Shown here: positions 8,292 through 17,981 of the stretch, in pieces
How the letters are laid out: every line of letters begins with the position of its first letter
How positions within the stretch are numbered: position 1 is the first letter of the stretch
Assembly: GCF_001557115.1 (NCBI RefSeq)
Contig: NZ_LSKQ01000125.1
Span: forward strand, 14,242-78,241
DNA length: 64,000 bases
DNA from: Erythrobacter sp. CCH5-A1
GTDB taxonomy: Bacteria; Pseudomonadota; Alphaproteobacteria; Sphingomonadales; Sphingomonadaceae
Reading direction: 5' to 3'
Notes under the pieces: generated by a model
Told to the model about the DNA's origin: nothing
Database searches by the model: none
Seen by the model: the letters and a program-made list of their open reading frames with translations, nothing else
Position numbers and translations under genes: made by a program

Positions 8292-8813
8292 ATGCCCATG
8301 AAAATCGCCGAAGCAGCATCAGAGCGCCACGTGCTCGCCGTCACCGTCGACAACGAGCCGGGGATCCTCGCCAAGATCACCGGCCTGTTCACCGCGCGCG
8401 GCTACAATATCGACAGCCTGACCGTCGCCGACATCACCGAGGATCACGCGGTCAGCCGCATCACCATCGTCACCAACGGGCCTCCGTCGGTGATCGACCA
8501 GATCGAGGCGCAACTGGAGCGTCTGGTGCCGGTGCACAAGGTCACCGACCTCACCACCGCCGGGCCGCACGTCGAGCGCGAACTCGCGCTGATCAAGGTT
8601 GCGGGCACGGGCGAGAAGCGGGTCGAGGCGCTGCGCCTCGCCGACATCTTCCGCGCGCGGCCCGTGGATACCACAACCGAAAGCTTTATCTTCGAAATCA
8701 CCGGCCCGCCCGACAAGGTCGACAGCTTCATCGCATTGATGCGCGAGCTGGGGCTGGTTGAAGTCGGCCGCACCGGGATCGTGGGCATGATGCGAGGGGC
8801 GCAGGGGGCCTGA
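8292..8813 (+). CDS. ilvN: Acetolactate synthase small (regulatory) subunit
   Basis: IlvN binds the catalytic subunit and gives it activity and valine feedback inhibition. The 173-residue protein begins with an ACT domain (HVLAVTVDNEPGILAKITGLF, then RGYNIDSLTVA, about residues 12-45) and has the C-terminal small-subunit domain (ERELALIKVAG onward). A GAGG-type Shine-Dalgarno lies in the ilvB-ilvN gap. It directly follows ilvB and is the expected operon partner. Length is normal for the IlvN/IlvH family. Confidence 0.96.
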   Translation: MPMKIAEAASERHVLAVTVDNEPGILAKITGLFTARGYNIDSLTVADITEDHAVSRITIVTNGPPSVIDQIEAQLERLVPVHKVTDLTTAGPHVERELALIKVAGTGEKRVEALRLADIFRARPVDTTTESFIFEITGPPDKVDSFIALMRELGLVEVGRTGIVGMMRGAQGA

Positions 8814-8815
8814 AG

Positions 8816-10301
<1,486 letters not shown>

Positions 10302-10335
10302 CGCCACACCAGGGCCGATGTTCGAAGGCCCGCGC

Positions 10336-10917
10336 ATGAAACTGGTCTATGCCGCGATCGCCATCCTGTGGGTGGCGATCGTCGTGCATCTGGCGAGCAC
10401 CCGCAAGGACGTCGACGATCTCGTCGTCACCGCCTCGCAGACCGAGGTGCAGGCCTTCGCGCGCGAAAAACTCGGCGCGATGCAGGCGCGCTCCTTCGCC
10501 CAAAGGCTCGAGCTGTGCGCGATCATCTTCGAGGACAGCGAGGGCAAGCTCCAGTCATCCGAGGTGCGCGCCGGGGACGAGGCGACGTGCGACCTCAGGT
10601 ATTTCGACAAGCCCGGCATGGCCCCGCTCGCCAGCATTCACACCCACGGGTCGTTCGATGAAGATTACGACAGCGAGGTGCCCTCGCTGATCGACTTGGA
10701 AAGCGACATCACGGACCAGATGGACGGCTATGTCGCAACCCCCGGCGGACGGCTGTGGCAGGTCGATTGGGAGCGCGAGCGCGCGGTTCTGGTGTGCGGC
10801 GCGGGCTGTCTGGCGCAGGACCCGACCTACCGCGCCTGCCCCGACGATACCGTGGCGGCGAGCTACACCGGCGCCGAGCTCGCCGCGCGCAGCCGCCGGC
10901 TGGTGCCGGACTGCTGA
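10336..10917 (+). CDS. DUF4329 / JAB-like domain protein, membrane-anchored
   Basis: The 193-residue protein has an N-terminal hydrophobic segment (KLVYAAIAILWVAIVVHLA) that acts as a signal peptide or anchor, followed by a domain resembling DUF4329. It carries IHTHGSFDEDYDSEVPSLIDLE, in which H-x-H and S-x-x-D recall the JAMM/JAB metallopeptidase signature with a longer spacer. Four cysteines in the C-terminal part (CGAGCLAQDPTYRAC and the final C) suggest disulphides and a periplasmic location. The start at 10336 has GAAGG upstream and is preferred over an ATG at 10318. It follows ilvC by 34 nt. Activity is unknown. Confidence 0.65.
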   Translation: MKLVYAAIAILWVAIVVHLASTRKDVDDLVVTASQTEVQAFAREKLGAMQARSFAQRLELCAIIFEDSEGKLQSSEVRAGDEATCDLRYFDKPGMAPLASIHTHGSFDEDYDSEVPSLIDLESDITDQMDGYVATPGGRLWQVDWERERAVLVCGAGCLAQDPTYRACPDDTVAASYTGAELAARSRRLVPDC

Positions 10918-10988
10918 GACTTCGCGGATCGGCCGGAACCCTGTCGCCGCCCGTGGATTGGACTTTGCAACACAAGGAGAGACCCAAG

Positions 10989-11645
10989 ATGAAGCGTCAC
11001 ATCATCCCCGCCCTCGCACTCGCTACCGCCGGGCTCACCGCCTTCGCTCCTGCGCTCACCGCGCAAGGCGCACCCCAGGTTCCGGGCGCCAAGGATCCCG
11101 CACGCGTCACCGCCGGGACCTATGCCGCCGATCCGAGCCACTCGCTGATCGGGTGGGAAGTCAGCCACTTCGGCTTCAATGACTACTACGGCATCTTCGG
11201 CGATGTCGCGGGAACTCTGGTGCTCAATCCGGCGAACCCCAGCGCCGCCAAGGTCGACGTGACGATCCCCGTCGCCAACGTCACCACCGCCAGCAAGGGC
11301 CTCACCGATCACCTGCTGCGCGCCGGCAAGGATGGCGCCAAGCCCGATTTCTTCGGCCCCGCGCCCGCGCCCGCTCGCTTCGTCTCGACCAGCGTCAAGG
11401 TCGATGCCAAGGACAAGACCAAGGCGATGATCACCGGCGATCTGACATTGAACGGCGTCACCAAGCCCGTCACCTTCGAGGCCGAATTCATCGGCGCGGG
11501 CAGCAACCCGTTCAACAAGAAGGCCACCGTCGGCTTCGAGGCCGAGACCAGCATCAGGCGCTCGGACTTCGGGGTGAACTACGCCATCCCCTTCGTCAGC
11601 GACGAGGTCGAGCTCGACATCAGCGTCGCTTTCGAGAAGCAGTAA
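10989..11645 (+). CDS. YceI family periplasmic lipocalin-like protein
   Basis: YceI proteins are exported beta-barrels that bind isoprenoid-type lipids such as polyprenyl quinones. This one has 218 residues with a signal peptide (MKRHIIPALALATAGLTAFA, cleaved near ALTAQG). The family pattern is clear: DPSHSLIGWEVSHFGF, FGDVAGTL, ITGDLTLNGVTKPVTFEAEF and SDFGVNYAIPFVSDEVELDIS. AAGGAGAG precedes the ATG. It is convergent with the YHS-domain gene, with a 9-bp GC stem between them. The exact ligand is unknown. Confidence 0.9.
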   Translation: MKRHIIPALALATAGLTAFAPALTAQGAPQVPGAKDPARVTAGTYAADPSHSLIGWEVSHFGFNDYYGIFGDVAGTLVLNPANPSAAKVDVTIPVANVTTASKGLTDHLLRAGKDGAKPDFFGPAPAPARFVSTSVKVDAKDKTKAMITGDLTLNGVTKPVTFEAEFIGAGSNPFNKKATVGFEAETSIRRSDFGVNYAIPFVSDEVELDISVAFEKQ

Positions 11646-11657
11646 TTCTGAAGGCGA

Positions 11658-11689
11658 CTGGCGGGCCGCAAAGGGGGGGAGCCCGCCAG
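11658..11689. terminator. Hairpin between convergent yceI-like and YHS genes
   Basis: CTGGCGGGC at 11658-11666 pairs perfectly with GCCCGCCAG at 11681-11689 around a 14-nt loop. It lies in the 63-nt gap between converging genes, so it may terminate both. There is no T run, so Rho-independent function is not certain. Confidence 0.5.
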
Positions 11690-11708
11690 CCACCCATCAT
11701 GGGGCCGG

Positions 11709-12206
11709 TCAGAAACCGAACCAGCCCGATCCGGAATAGGTCTTGCCCGCCGGGATCTTGGCCCAGTTGGGGCCGCCCTTGGCGATGAAGCCGGAAATGT
11801 CCTTGCGCCACTTGGCGCGGATGCCCTGATCGTAGTTCAGGTAAAGCTTGCCGCCGACGATGTCGTAAGCGGTGGGATCGCCCGGCGCGAGATAGCCTTG
11901 CGCGATCGCCCAGGCGCAATGCCCGCCATATTGCGGCGCGTAGGCGGCCGGATTGGCCTTGAACGCGGCAGCGTTGGCGGCGTTGGCGAAGCGCCATTCG
12001 GCGCCCTTCCAGCTTACCTTGAACTGCGCGTTGCCCTTGGCCGGCACGCCGTTCCCGCGGAAATAGCTGACCGTGTCATAGCCGCCGACCGCAACCTTGT
12101 TGCTGGCTGCATAGATCCCGCCGTCGGCGAGAGCGGGGGCAGAGGCCGCGAAGGCCAGAGGCGTGGCGAGCGCGGCAAAGGCGAGAAGCAGGCGGTTGGG
12201 TTTCAT
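11709..12206 (-). CDS. YHS domain-containing secreted protein
   Basis: This 165-residue protein has a signal peptide (MKPNRLLLAFAALATPLAFA, cleavage near APALADG) and a single YHS-like domain. Visible features are VAVGGYDTVSYF, the WKGAEWRFANAANAAAFKANPAAYAPQYGGHCAWA block and a C-terminal tryptophan-rich tail. Such proteins are exported and often found near metal or redox genes, but no function is established. AAGGA lies 7 nt upstream of the ATG. The gene is convergent with the YceI gene and divergent from the lactate-dehydrogenase-like gene. Confidence 0.85.
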   Translation of the reverse strand: MKPNRLLLAFAALATPLAFAASAPALADGGIYAASNKVAVGGYDTVSYFRGNGVPAKGNAQFKVSWKGAEWRFANAANAAAFKANPAAYAPQYGGHCAWAIAQGYLAPGDPTAYDIVGGKLYLNYDQGIRAKWRKDISGFIAKGGPNWAKIPAGKTYSGSGWFGF

Positions 12207-12347
12207 CGGGGTATCCTTGTGCCGGGGCCACCCGAAGGGATGGCACGTGACCGGTCTGTCCGTCTTTCGCGCGCTCACCTTCATTGGTGACAGGGGCGCA
12301 CAAAAATCGTCGACTTGGCGAAGCGACTGCTTCAAAGCTTGCCCGTC

Positions 12348-13502
12348 ATGCGCCTTGCCGACTGTCACAACATCGACGATTTCCGCGCGCTCGCGAAGGC
12401 GCGCCTGCCCTTCCCCGTGTTCGACTACATCGACGGCGCCGCCGATGACGAGCTGACCAAGGCGAGGAACACTGCCGCTTTCGCCGCCGTCGATCTGGTG
12501 CCCGACGTGCTGGCGGGGGTCGAGACGATCGACACCTCCTGCACCATCCTCGGCCGCCGCTCCGCCCTGCCGCTGATGCTTTCGCCCACCGCGGTGCAGC
12601 GCGCCTTCCACTGGGAGGGCGAGCGGGCGGTGGCGCGTGCGGCGGAGAAATACGGGCTGTGGTTCGGCATCTCGAGCCTCGCCACCCGCTCCATCGAGGA
12701 GATCGCCGCGCTCACCAGTGGGCCCAAGCTGTTCCAGCTTTACGTCCACAAGGACAAGGGATTGAACGCGCACATGATCGAGCGCTGCCAGGCGGCGAAG
12801 TTCGATGCCCTGGCGCTGACGGTCGACACCATCGTTTCAGGCAAGCGCGAGCGGTGCCTCCGAAGCGGCTTCACCACCCCGCCGCGCTTCACCCCGGCGA
12901 GCGTCTGGAGCTACGCCACGCGGCCCAAGTGGACGCTCGATTACGTGCTGCGCGAGAAATTCCGCCTCCCCAATCTCGACACCCATGTCACCGAAGGCAG
13001 CGGCAAGGCGGTGAGCATCGCCGAATATTTCAACACGATGCTCGACACCGCGATGGACTGGGACACGGCAGCGCGGATCCGGCAGGACTGGGGCGGCACT
13101 TTCGTCCTCAAGGGCATCATGAGCGCAGGCGACGCGCGGCGCGCGGTGGAGATCGGCGCCGATGCGATCATGATCTCGAACCACGGCGGGCGGCAGTTGG
13201 ACGGCAGCCGGGCGCCTTTCGACCAGCTGCCCGAGATTGTCGATGCGGTCGGCGGCCGGATCGAGATCATCTGCGACGGCGGCGTGCGGCGCGGCACCCA
13301 TGTGCTGAAGGCCCTGTGCAGCGGGGCGAGCGCCGCCTCGGGCGGGCGTCTCTATCTTTATGCGCTGGCGGCGGCCGGACAGGCGGGGGTCGAGCGCGCG
13401 CTCGGCATCCTCAAGGACGAGATCGAGCGCGGGATGCGGTTGATGGGGGTCACCGGCATCGACCAGCTCACGCCCGATCGCATCCGCCATCGGCACTATT
13501 AG
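12348..13502 (+). CDS. FMN-dependent alpha-hydroxy-acid dehydrogenase (LldD-like)
   Basis: This is an FMN enzyme of the L-lactate dehydrogenase/glycolate oxidase family that oxidises 2-hydroxy acids and passes electrons to the quinone pool or oxygen. It has 384 residues. Family marks are FPVFDYIDGAADDELT (residues 24-39), the flavin loop LFQLYVHKD, and the catalytic SNHGGRQLDGSRAPFDQLPEIV with the base His near residue 280. The glycine-rich FMN-phosphate site near residue 330 is altered (SGASAASGGRLYLYALAAAGQAGV). The start MRLADCHNIDDF is chosen to match the family N-terminus; a TTG at 12315 is also open. The substrate cannot be fixed from sequence. Confidence 0.88.
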   Translation: MRLADCHNIDDFRALAKARLPFPVFDYIDGAADDELTKARNTAAFAAVDLVPDVLAGVETIDTSCTILGRRSALPLMLSPTAVQRAFHWEGERAVARAAEKYGLWFGISSLATRSIEEIAALTSGPKLFQLYVHKDKGLNAHMIERCQAAKFDALALTVDTIVSGKRERCLRSGFTTPPRFTPASVWSYATRPKWTLDYVLREKFRLPNLDTHVTEGSGKAVSIAEYFNTMLDTAMDWDTAARIRQDWGGTFVLKGIMSAGDARRAVEIGADAIMISNHGGRQLDGSRAPFDQLPEIVDAVGGRIEIICDGGVRRGTHVLKALCSGASAASGGRLYLYALAAAGQAGVERALGILKDEIERGMRLMGVTGIDQLTPDRIRHRHY

Positions 13503-13575
13503 GCACGCGTGTCATAAACCGGTAACGCAAGGGGCGTTTGGGCGGGCACGCTTCGACAACAGGGATCCGGCAGCC

Positions 13576-14040
13576 ATGACCACCGCGCGCGCCTTCGCTT
13601 TCGCTCTTCCCGCTCTGGCGCTCCTGCTCACCGCCTGCGGGAGCGAGCCCGAGCCGACCGGCAACGATGCCGACAGCTTTGCCGCGCGCATCGGCAAGGG
13701 CGAGGCGACGCCGGCGCCGGGCGCCGTTCCCGTCGCCAACGGCACCGTCGCGCCGACCGTGGCCGAGCCCCTGCCGGGGGCGGCACCCGGCGCCTATGCT
13801 CCGGGTACGCTGACCGATCCGGCCTCCAAGACCTGCGGCGCGCCGCTGATGGGCCCCTTCATCGGCAAGCTCGCCGATCAGGCCACGCGCGCCGAGATCG
13901 CCAAGGCACTGGGGCGCACCGACAACCTGCGCTTCGTCGCCTTCGGGGCGACCGCCAACGTCAACCCCGACCCCACCAATCCGCGTCTCTCGATCATGCT
14001 CGATGCGCAGGGCATCATCCGCGACGCGCGCTGCGGATAG
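13576..14040 (+). CDS. Lipoprotein with I78 inhibitor-like domain
   Basis: This 154-residue protein has a lipoprotein signal (LALLLTAC, Cys at residue 21), then a low-complexity Pro/Ala/Gly linker to about residue 85. The C-terminal domain, from CGAPLMGPFIGKL to LSIMLDAQGIIRDARCG, resembles the I78 (elastase-type) peptidase inhibitor fold with its terminal cysteine pair. It is probably attached to the outer membrane on the periplasmic side. It sits upstream of the leu leader region in the same direction. Inhibitory activity is inferred from the motif only. Confidence 0.7.
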   Translation: MTTARAFAFALPALALLLTACGSEPEPTGNDADSFAARIGKGEATPAPGAVPVANGTVAPTVAEPLPGAAPGAYAPGTLTDPASKTCGAPLMGPFIGKLADQATRAEIAKALGRTDNLRFVAFGATANVNPDPTNPRLSIMLDAQGIIRDARCG

Positions 14041-14105
14041 GCGCGTCGGCAATGGGGCCAATCCCGGCTTGCGCTTGCGCGCAATAATCGGCAAAGGCTT
14101 GGGCC

Positions 14106-14159
14106 ATGACGGGACACGGACTTGCGCTGCGGCTTCGACTTATGCGCCCTTGGGCGTAG
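14106..14159 (+). CDS. leuA leader peptide (attenuator peptide)
   Basis: A 17-codon frame reads MTGHGLALRLRLMRPWA and ends with TAG 87 nt before leuA. Four of its codons are Leu, clustered at positions 6, 8, 10 and 12. This is the classic layout of a leucine-sensing leader: low charged tRNA-Leu stalls the ribosome on the Leu run and changes folding of the RNA downstream. A weak AAAGG-type Shine-Dalgarno is about 10 nt upstream. It is too short to be found by standard gene callers. Confidence 0.7.
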   Translation: MTGHGLALRLRLMRPWA

Positions 14160-14200
14160 GAAGCCGCGCGCCTGAGGCGCCAGCGGCCCGCGCCCAAGGG
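14147..14200 (+). promoter_or_regulatory. Leader RNA structure upstream of leuA
   Basis: CCCTTGGGCG (14147-14156), at the end of the leader peptide, is perfectly complementary to CGCCCAAGGG (14191-14200). Between them CCGC (14164-14167) pairs with GCGG (14183-14186), and GCGCC (14168-14172) with GGCGC (14176-14180). A ribosome that finishes the leader would cover 14147-14156 and block the long stem. No strong T run follows, so whether control is by termination or by access to the leuA start is unclear. Confidence 0.55.
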
Positions 14201-14246
14201 TAACCGCCGCAAGCCTCCTTCCCCTTTCGCGACGAGCTTTTCAGTC

Positions 14247-15932
14247 ATGCCCATGCTCAAGCATCCTGCCGCCAAGTATCGCCCCTTCGGTCAGATCGAC
14301 CTGCCCAACCGCCAGTGGCCCTCGCGCCTGATCGAACGCGCGCCGCGCTGGCTCTCGACCGATCTGCGTGACGGCAACCAGTCGATCATCGACCCGATGG
14401 ACGCGGTGAAGAAACGGCGCTTCTTCGATCTGCTGGTCGAGGTGGGCCTCAAGGAAATCGAGATCGGCTTCCCCAGCGCAGGCGCGACCGAGTTCGATTT
14501 CATCTCGGGCCTCGTGAAGTCCAATGCGGTCCCCGAGGACGTGATCGTGCAGGTACTGACGCAGAGCCGCGAGGACCTGATCCGCACCTCCTTCGCCAGC
14601 CTCGAAGGCGCGCGGGCGGCGATCGTGCACCTCTACAATGCGGTCAGCCCCGCATGGCGCGACATCGTGTTCCGCATGAGCCGCGAGGAGGTGAAGGCCA
14701 TCGCCGTCGCAGGCGCCAAGGTGATGCGCGACGAGGCGGCACGCTATCCCGGCACGGGCTGGCACTTCCAGTATTCGCCGGAGACCTTCTCCACCGCCGA
14801 ACTCGATTTCTCCATCGAGGTGTGCGCCGCGGTGATGGAGGTGCTTCAGCCCACCCCCGAGCACCCGATCATCCTCAACCTGCCCGCCACGGTCGAGGCG
14901 GCGACGCCCAATATCTACGCCGACCAGATCGAGTATTTCTGCCGCCATCTGCCAAACCGTGAAAGCGCCGTCATCAGCCTCCACACCCACAACGACCGCG
15001 GCACCGGTGTTGCGGCAGCAGAGCTGGGGCTGATGGCGGGTGCCGACCGGGTCGAGGGCTGCCTGTTCGGCAATGGCGAGCGCACCGGCAATTGCTGCCT
15101 CGTGACGATGGCGCTCAATCTCTACACGCAGGGGATCGACCCAGAGCTCGACTTCTCGGACATCGACCGGGTGATCGAGACCGTCACCTATTGCAACGAC
15201 CTGCCCGTCCACCAGCGCCATCCCTATGGCGGGGAGCTGGTCTACACGGCTTTCTCCGGCAGCCATCAGGACGCGATCAAGAAGGGTTTTGAGGCGCGCG
15301 AGACACAGAATGACGAGCTGTGGCGCGTGCCCTACCTGCCCATCGACCCGGCAGATCTCGGGCGCAGCTACGAGGCGGTGATCCGCGTCAACTCGCAGTC
15401 CGGCAAGGGCGGCTTTGCCTGGGTGCTCGAGAAGGATCAGGGCCTGAAGCTACCCAAGAAGATGCAGGCGGACTTCTCGAAGCACGTCCAGCACATGGCC
15501 GACGAACTGGGCCGCGAACTGAACGCCGCCGACATCTGGGACGCCTTCCGCCGCGCCTATCACGTCAAGATCCACCCCAAGCACTTCCAGCTTGTGCGCT
15601 ACGAGGAAAGCCGCGCCGCCGACGGCACGCGCATCTTTGCGGGCACCATCGCGGTCGAGGGGGCCGAACAGTCTGTCTCAGGCCGCGGCAACGGCCTCAT
15701 TTCATCAGTGATGGGCACCCTGCGCGAGGCCTTCGGAGTGGAACTCGAAGTCGTCGACTACACCGAACACGCTCTGGGCGCCGGGACCGACGCGCGCGCG
15801 GCCGCCTATCTCGAATGCCGCAGCCCGGACGGGCGCACCATCTGGGGCTGCGGGATCGACGAGGACATCGCCACGGCGAGCGTGCGTGCCGTGCTCAGTG
15901 CGGCCAATTCGGCGGTGGCCCGCTCCGGCTGA
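14247..15932 (+). CDS. leuA: 2-isopropylmalate synthase, long (type 2) form
   Basis: LeuA condenses acetyl-CoA with 2-oxoisovalerate, the committed step of leucine synthesis. The 561-residue length and N-terminal HPAAKYRPFGQIDLPNRQWPS segment mark the long LeuA type. The TIM barrel has the metal and substrate motif TDLRDGNQSIIDPM near residue 36 and SLHTHNDRGTGVAAAEL near 245. The C-terminal LeuA dimer domain (about 430-555), which carries leucine feedback inhibition in this family, is present. The gene is preceded by a Leu-rich leader peptide and alternative stems, so it probably has attenuation as well as feedback control. Confidence 0.95.
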   Translation: MPMLKHPAAKYRPFGQIDLPNRQWPSRLIERAPRWLSTDLRDGNQSIIDPMDAVKKRRFFDLLVEVGLKEIEIGFPSAGATEFDFISGLVKSNAVPEDVIVQVLTQSREDLIRTSFASLEGARAAIVHLYNAVSPAWRDIVFRMSREEVKAIAVAGAKVMRDEAARYPGTGWHFQYSPETFSTAELDFSIEVCAAVMEVLQPTPEHPIILNLPATVEAATPNIYADQIEYFCRHLPNRESAVISLHTHNDRGTGVAAAELGLMAGADRVEGCLFGNGERTGNCCLVTMALNLYTQGIDPELDFSDIDRVIETVTYCNDLPVHQRHPYGGELVYTAFSGSHQDAIKKGFEARETQNDELWRVPYLPIDPADLGRSYEAVIRVNSQSGKGGFAWVLEKDQGLKLPKKMQADFSKHVQHMADELGRELNAADIWDAFRRAYHVKIHPKHFQLVRYEESRAADGTRIFAGTIAVEGAEQSVSGRGNGLISSVMGTLREAFGVELEVVDYTEHALGAGTDARAAAYLECRSPDGRTIWGCGIDEDIATASVRAVLSAANSAVARSG

Positions 15933-16035
15933 TCGTGGGCCTGTCCGATTCCTTGCTGGAACGCGGGCGCGCCAGTGGTATCACTGCGCCGCGCGCCGCA
16001 TGACGATGCGCGATACCTGTGGGGGGGGAACTGAT

Positions 16036-17970
16036 ATGCGTTCGATGATCTTCGTTGCCTTGCTGCTCGGCACCTCGCCGCTTGCGGCACAGATCGCCAC
16101 GCCGGAACGGCCGGTGACCGATCCCAAGACGCTGACCTCCCCCGCCAACCCCGATGCGCGCGCCGTGCCTCTGGAGGATATCGGCAATTCGCGCGGGGTC
16201 GGCGGCGTCACGTGGAGCGCCGACGGGAAGCACGTCTTCCTCTCGACCAACCTCACCGGGCGCTACAACATCTGGCGCACCGATGCGGACGGCAGCTGGC
16301 CGCTGCAGATGACCCAGTCGGACGAATCGCAGAACGGCCTCGCCGCCTCGCCCGATGGCAAGTGGCTCTATTTCACCCAGGATAATGGCGGGGACGAGTA
16401 TTACGATCTCTACCGCGTGCCCGCCAGCGGCGGCGCCGTCGAGCGGGTGACCAACACGCCCGATCTCAGCGAGCGCGGCATGGTCCCCGGCGGCGCGGAC
16501 GGGCTGATCGCCTTCTCGATCAAGAAGAAGAGCGAAGCGCAAGGCAACCTCGCCGTGCTCGCGCCCGATGGCAGCGTCCGGGTGCTCACCGCCGAGGCCG
16601 ATCCCGACTACGAATGGAGCCCGCGCGTCTGGGCCGATGGCGGCAAGACCATTTACGCGTTGCGCGACAAGGTCGATTCCACCACCACCGAAATCTGGCG
16701 GGTCGATGTCGCCTCCGGCAAGGCGACGAGGGTTCTGGGGCAGCCGAACACGATCTTCCGGCTCGCCGATGTCAGCCCCGACGGCAAGTGGCTCGCGGTC
16801 ACCACCGACATGGATATCGGACGTCCGCGCGCCGGGCTCTACGATCTTGCCACGGGCCAGTGGAAATGGCTGAAGCCGATCGTGTGGGACCAGAACGCAC
16901 TGCGCTTCACCCGCGACGGCAAGGCGCTGATCACCGAGGACAGCGACGATCTGCGCAGCACACTGGTGCTGCACGATCTGGCGACCGGCACCGCGCGGCC
17001 GCTGAAATTGCCGCAAGGGATCAACTTCACATCGGCCAGCGAACCGCGCTCGCCCGACGGCACATCGCTGCTGGTGGTCAACATGGCCGCCAACGTCACG
17101 GGCGAATTGAACCGCTACGACCTTGCCACCGACACCGTGACCCCGATCACCCAGCTCGCGCTCGCGAGCGTCCGGCCCGAAGCGCTCGCCAGCTCGCAGC
17201 AGGTGACCTACACCAGCTTCGACGGCACCCGGATCAGCGCGCTCGTCACCATGCCCGCCAACCTCAAGCGCGACGGCAGCAACCCCGCGATCGTGCTCCC
17301 CCACGGCGGACCGACCGGCAAGACCGACGACTATTTCGACGATGTCGCCGCAGCCCTCGCGAGCCGGGGCTATATCATCATCGCCCCCAACTTCCGCGGC
17401 TCGACCGGCTACGGCAAGGACTTCCAGGCCGCCAATTACAACGATCTGGGCGGCGGCGATCTCAAGGACGTGATCGCCGCCAAGCAGTTCCTCGTCGCCA
17501 GCGGCTATGTCGACCCCAAGCGCGTCGGCATCTTCGGCGGGTCCTACGGCGGGTTCATGACGCTGATGGCGCTGGGCAAGACGCCCGACGAATTCGCCGC
17601 CGGGGTGCAGTGGTTCGGCATCATCAACTGGCGCACCATGTATCGCGACATGGACGAGGTGCTGAAGGCCTATCTGCGGAGCCTGATGGGCACCCCCGAG
17701 GAGAATCCCGAAGGCTACGACCGCGCCTCGCCGCTCACTTATATCGCTGAGGCCAAGGCACCACTGCTCAGTCTTCAGGGCGAGAACGACATCCGCGTGC
17801 CGAGGGGCCAAGCGCAGGAGGTCGAGGACATCCTCAAGGCCAAGGGCCGCACGGTCGAAACGGTATTCTACCCACTCGAGGGCCACGGCTTCAGAAAGCG
17901 CGAGAACCAGCTGGATTCATTGAAGCGCACGGTCGAATGGTTCGACCGCTACCTCAAGCCTGCTAAGTGA
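16036..17970 (+). CDS. Secreted S9 family prolyl-oligopeptidase-like serine peptidase
   Basis: This exported protein of 644 residues has a signal peptide (MRSMIFVALLLGTSPLAAQ). An N-terminal beta-propeller region contains repeats of the form SPDGKWL (about 60-380), and a C-terminal alpha/beta-hydrolase domain follows. The nucleophile motif GIFGGSYGGFMT is near residue 505, the acid is in QGENDIRVP and the histidine in LEGHGFRK. These are S9C acylaminoacyl/dipeptidyl-peptidase-type features. The start at 16036 is chosen because it begins the signal peptide. The next gene starts 11 nt after the stop. Confidence 0.92.
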   Translation: MRSMIFVALLLGTSPLAAQIATPERPVTDPKTLTSPANPDARAVPLEDIGNSRGVGGVTWSADGKHVFLSTNLTGRYNIWRTDADGSWPLQMTQSDESQNGLAASPDGKWLYFTQDNGGDEYYDLYRVPASGGAVERVTNTPDLSERGMVPGGADGLIAFSIKKKSEAQGNLAVLAPDGSVRVLTAEADPDYEWSPRVWADGGKTIYALRDKVDSTTTEIWRVDVASGKATRVLGQPNTIFRLADVSPDGKWLAVTTDMDIGRPRAGLYDLATGQWKWLKPIVWDQNALRFTRDGKALITEDSDDLRSTLVLHDLATGTARPLKLPQGINFTSASEPRSPDGTSLLVVNMAANVTGELNRYDLATDTVTPITQLALASVRPEALASSQQVTYTSFDGTRISALVTMPANLKRDGSNPAIVLPHGGPTGKTDDYFDDVAAALASRGYIIIAPNFRGSTGYGKDFQAANYNDLGGGDLKDVIAAKQFLVASGYVDPKRVGIFGGSYGGFMTLMALGKTPDEFAAGVQWFGIINWRTMYRDMDEVLKAYLRSLMGTPEENPEGYDRASPLTYIAEAKAPLLSLQGENDIRVPRGQAQEVEDILKAKGRTVETVFYPLEGHGFRKRENQLDSLKRTVEWFDRYLKPAK

Positions 17971-17981
17971 AGGCGGCGCGC

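Noticed and set aside
6458..8392. 644-codon frame on the minus strand opposite ilvB
   Set aside because: ilvB on the plus strand is unambiguous; the antisense frame has no family motif.
15895..17886. 663-codon minus-strand frame opposite the S9 peptidase gene
   Set aside because: Antisense shadow; the S9 catalytic motifs fix the plus-strand gene.
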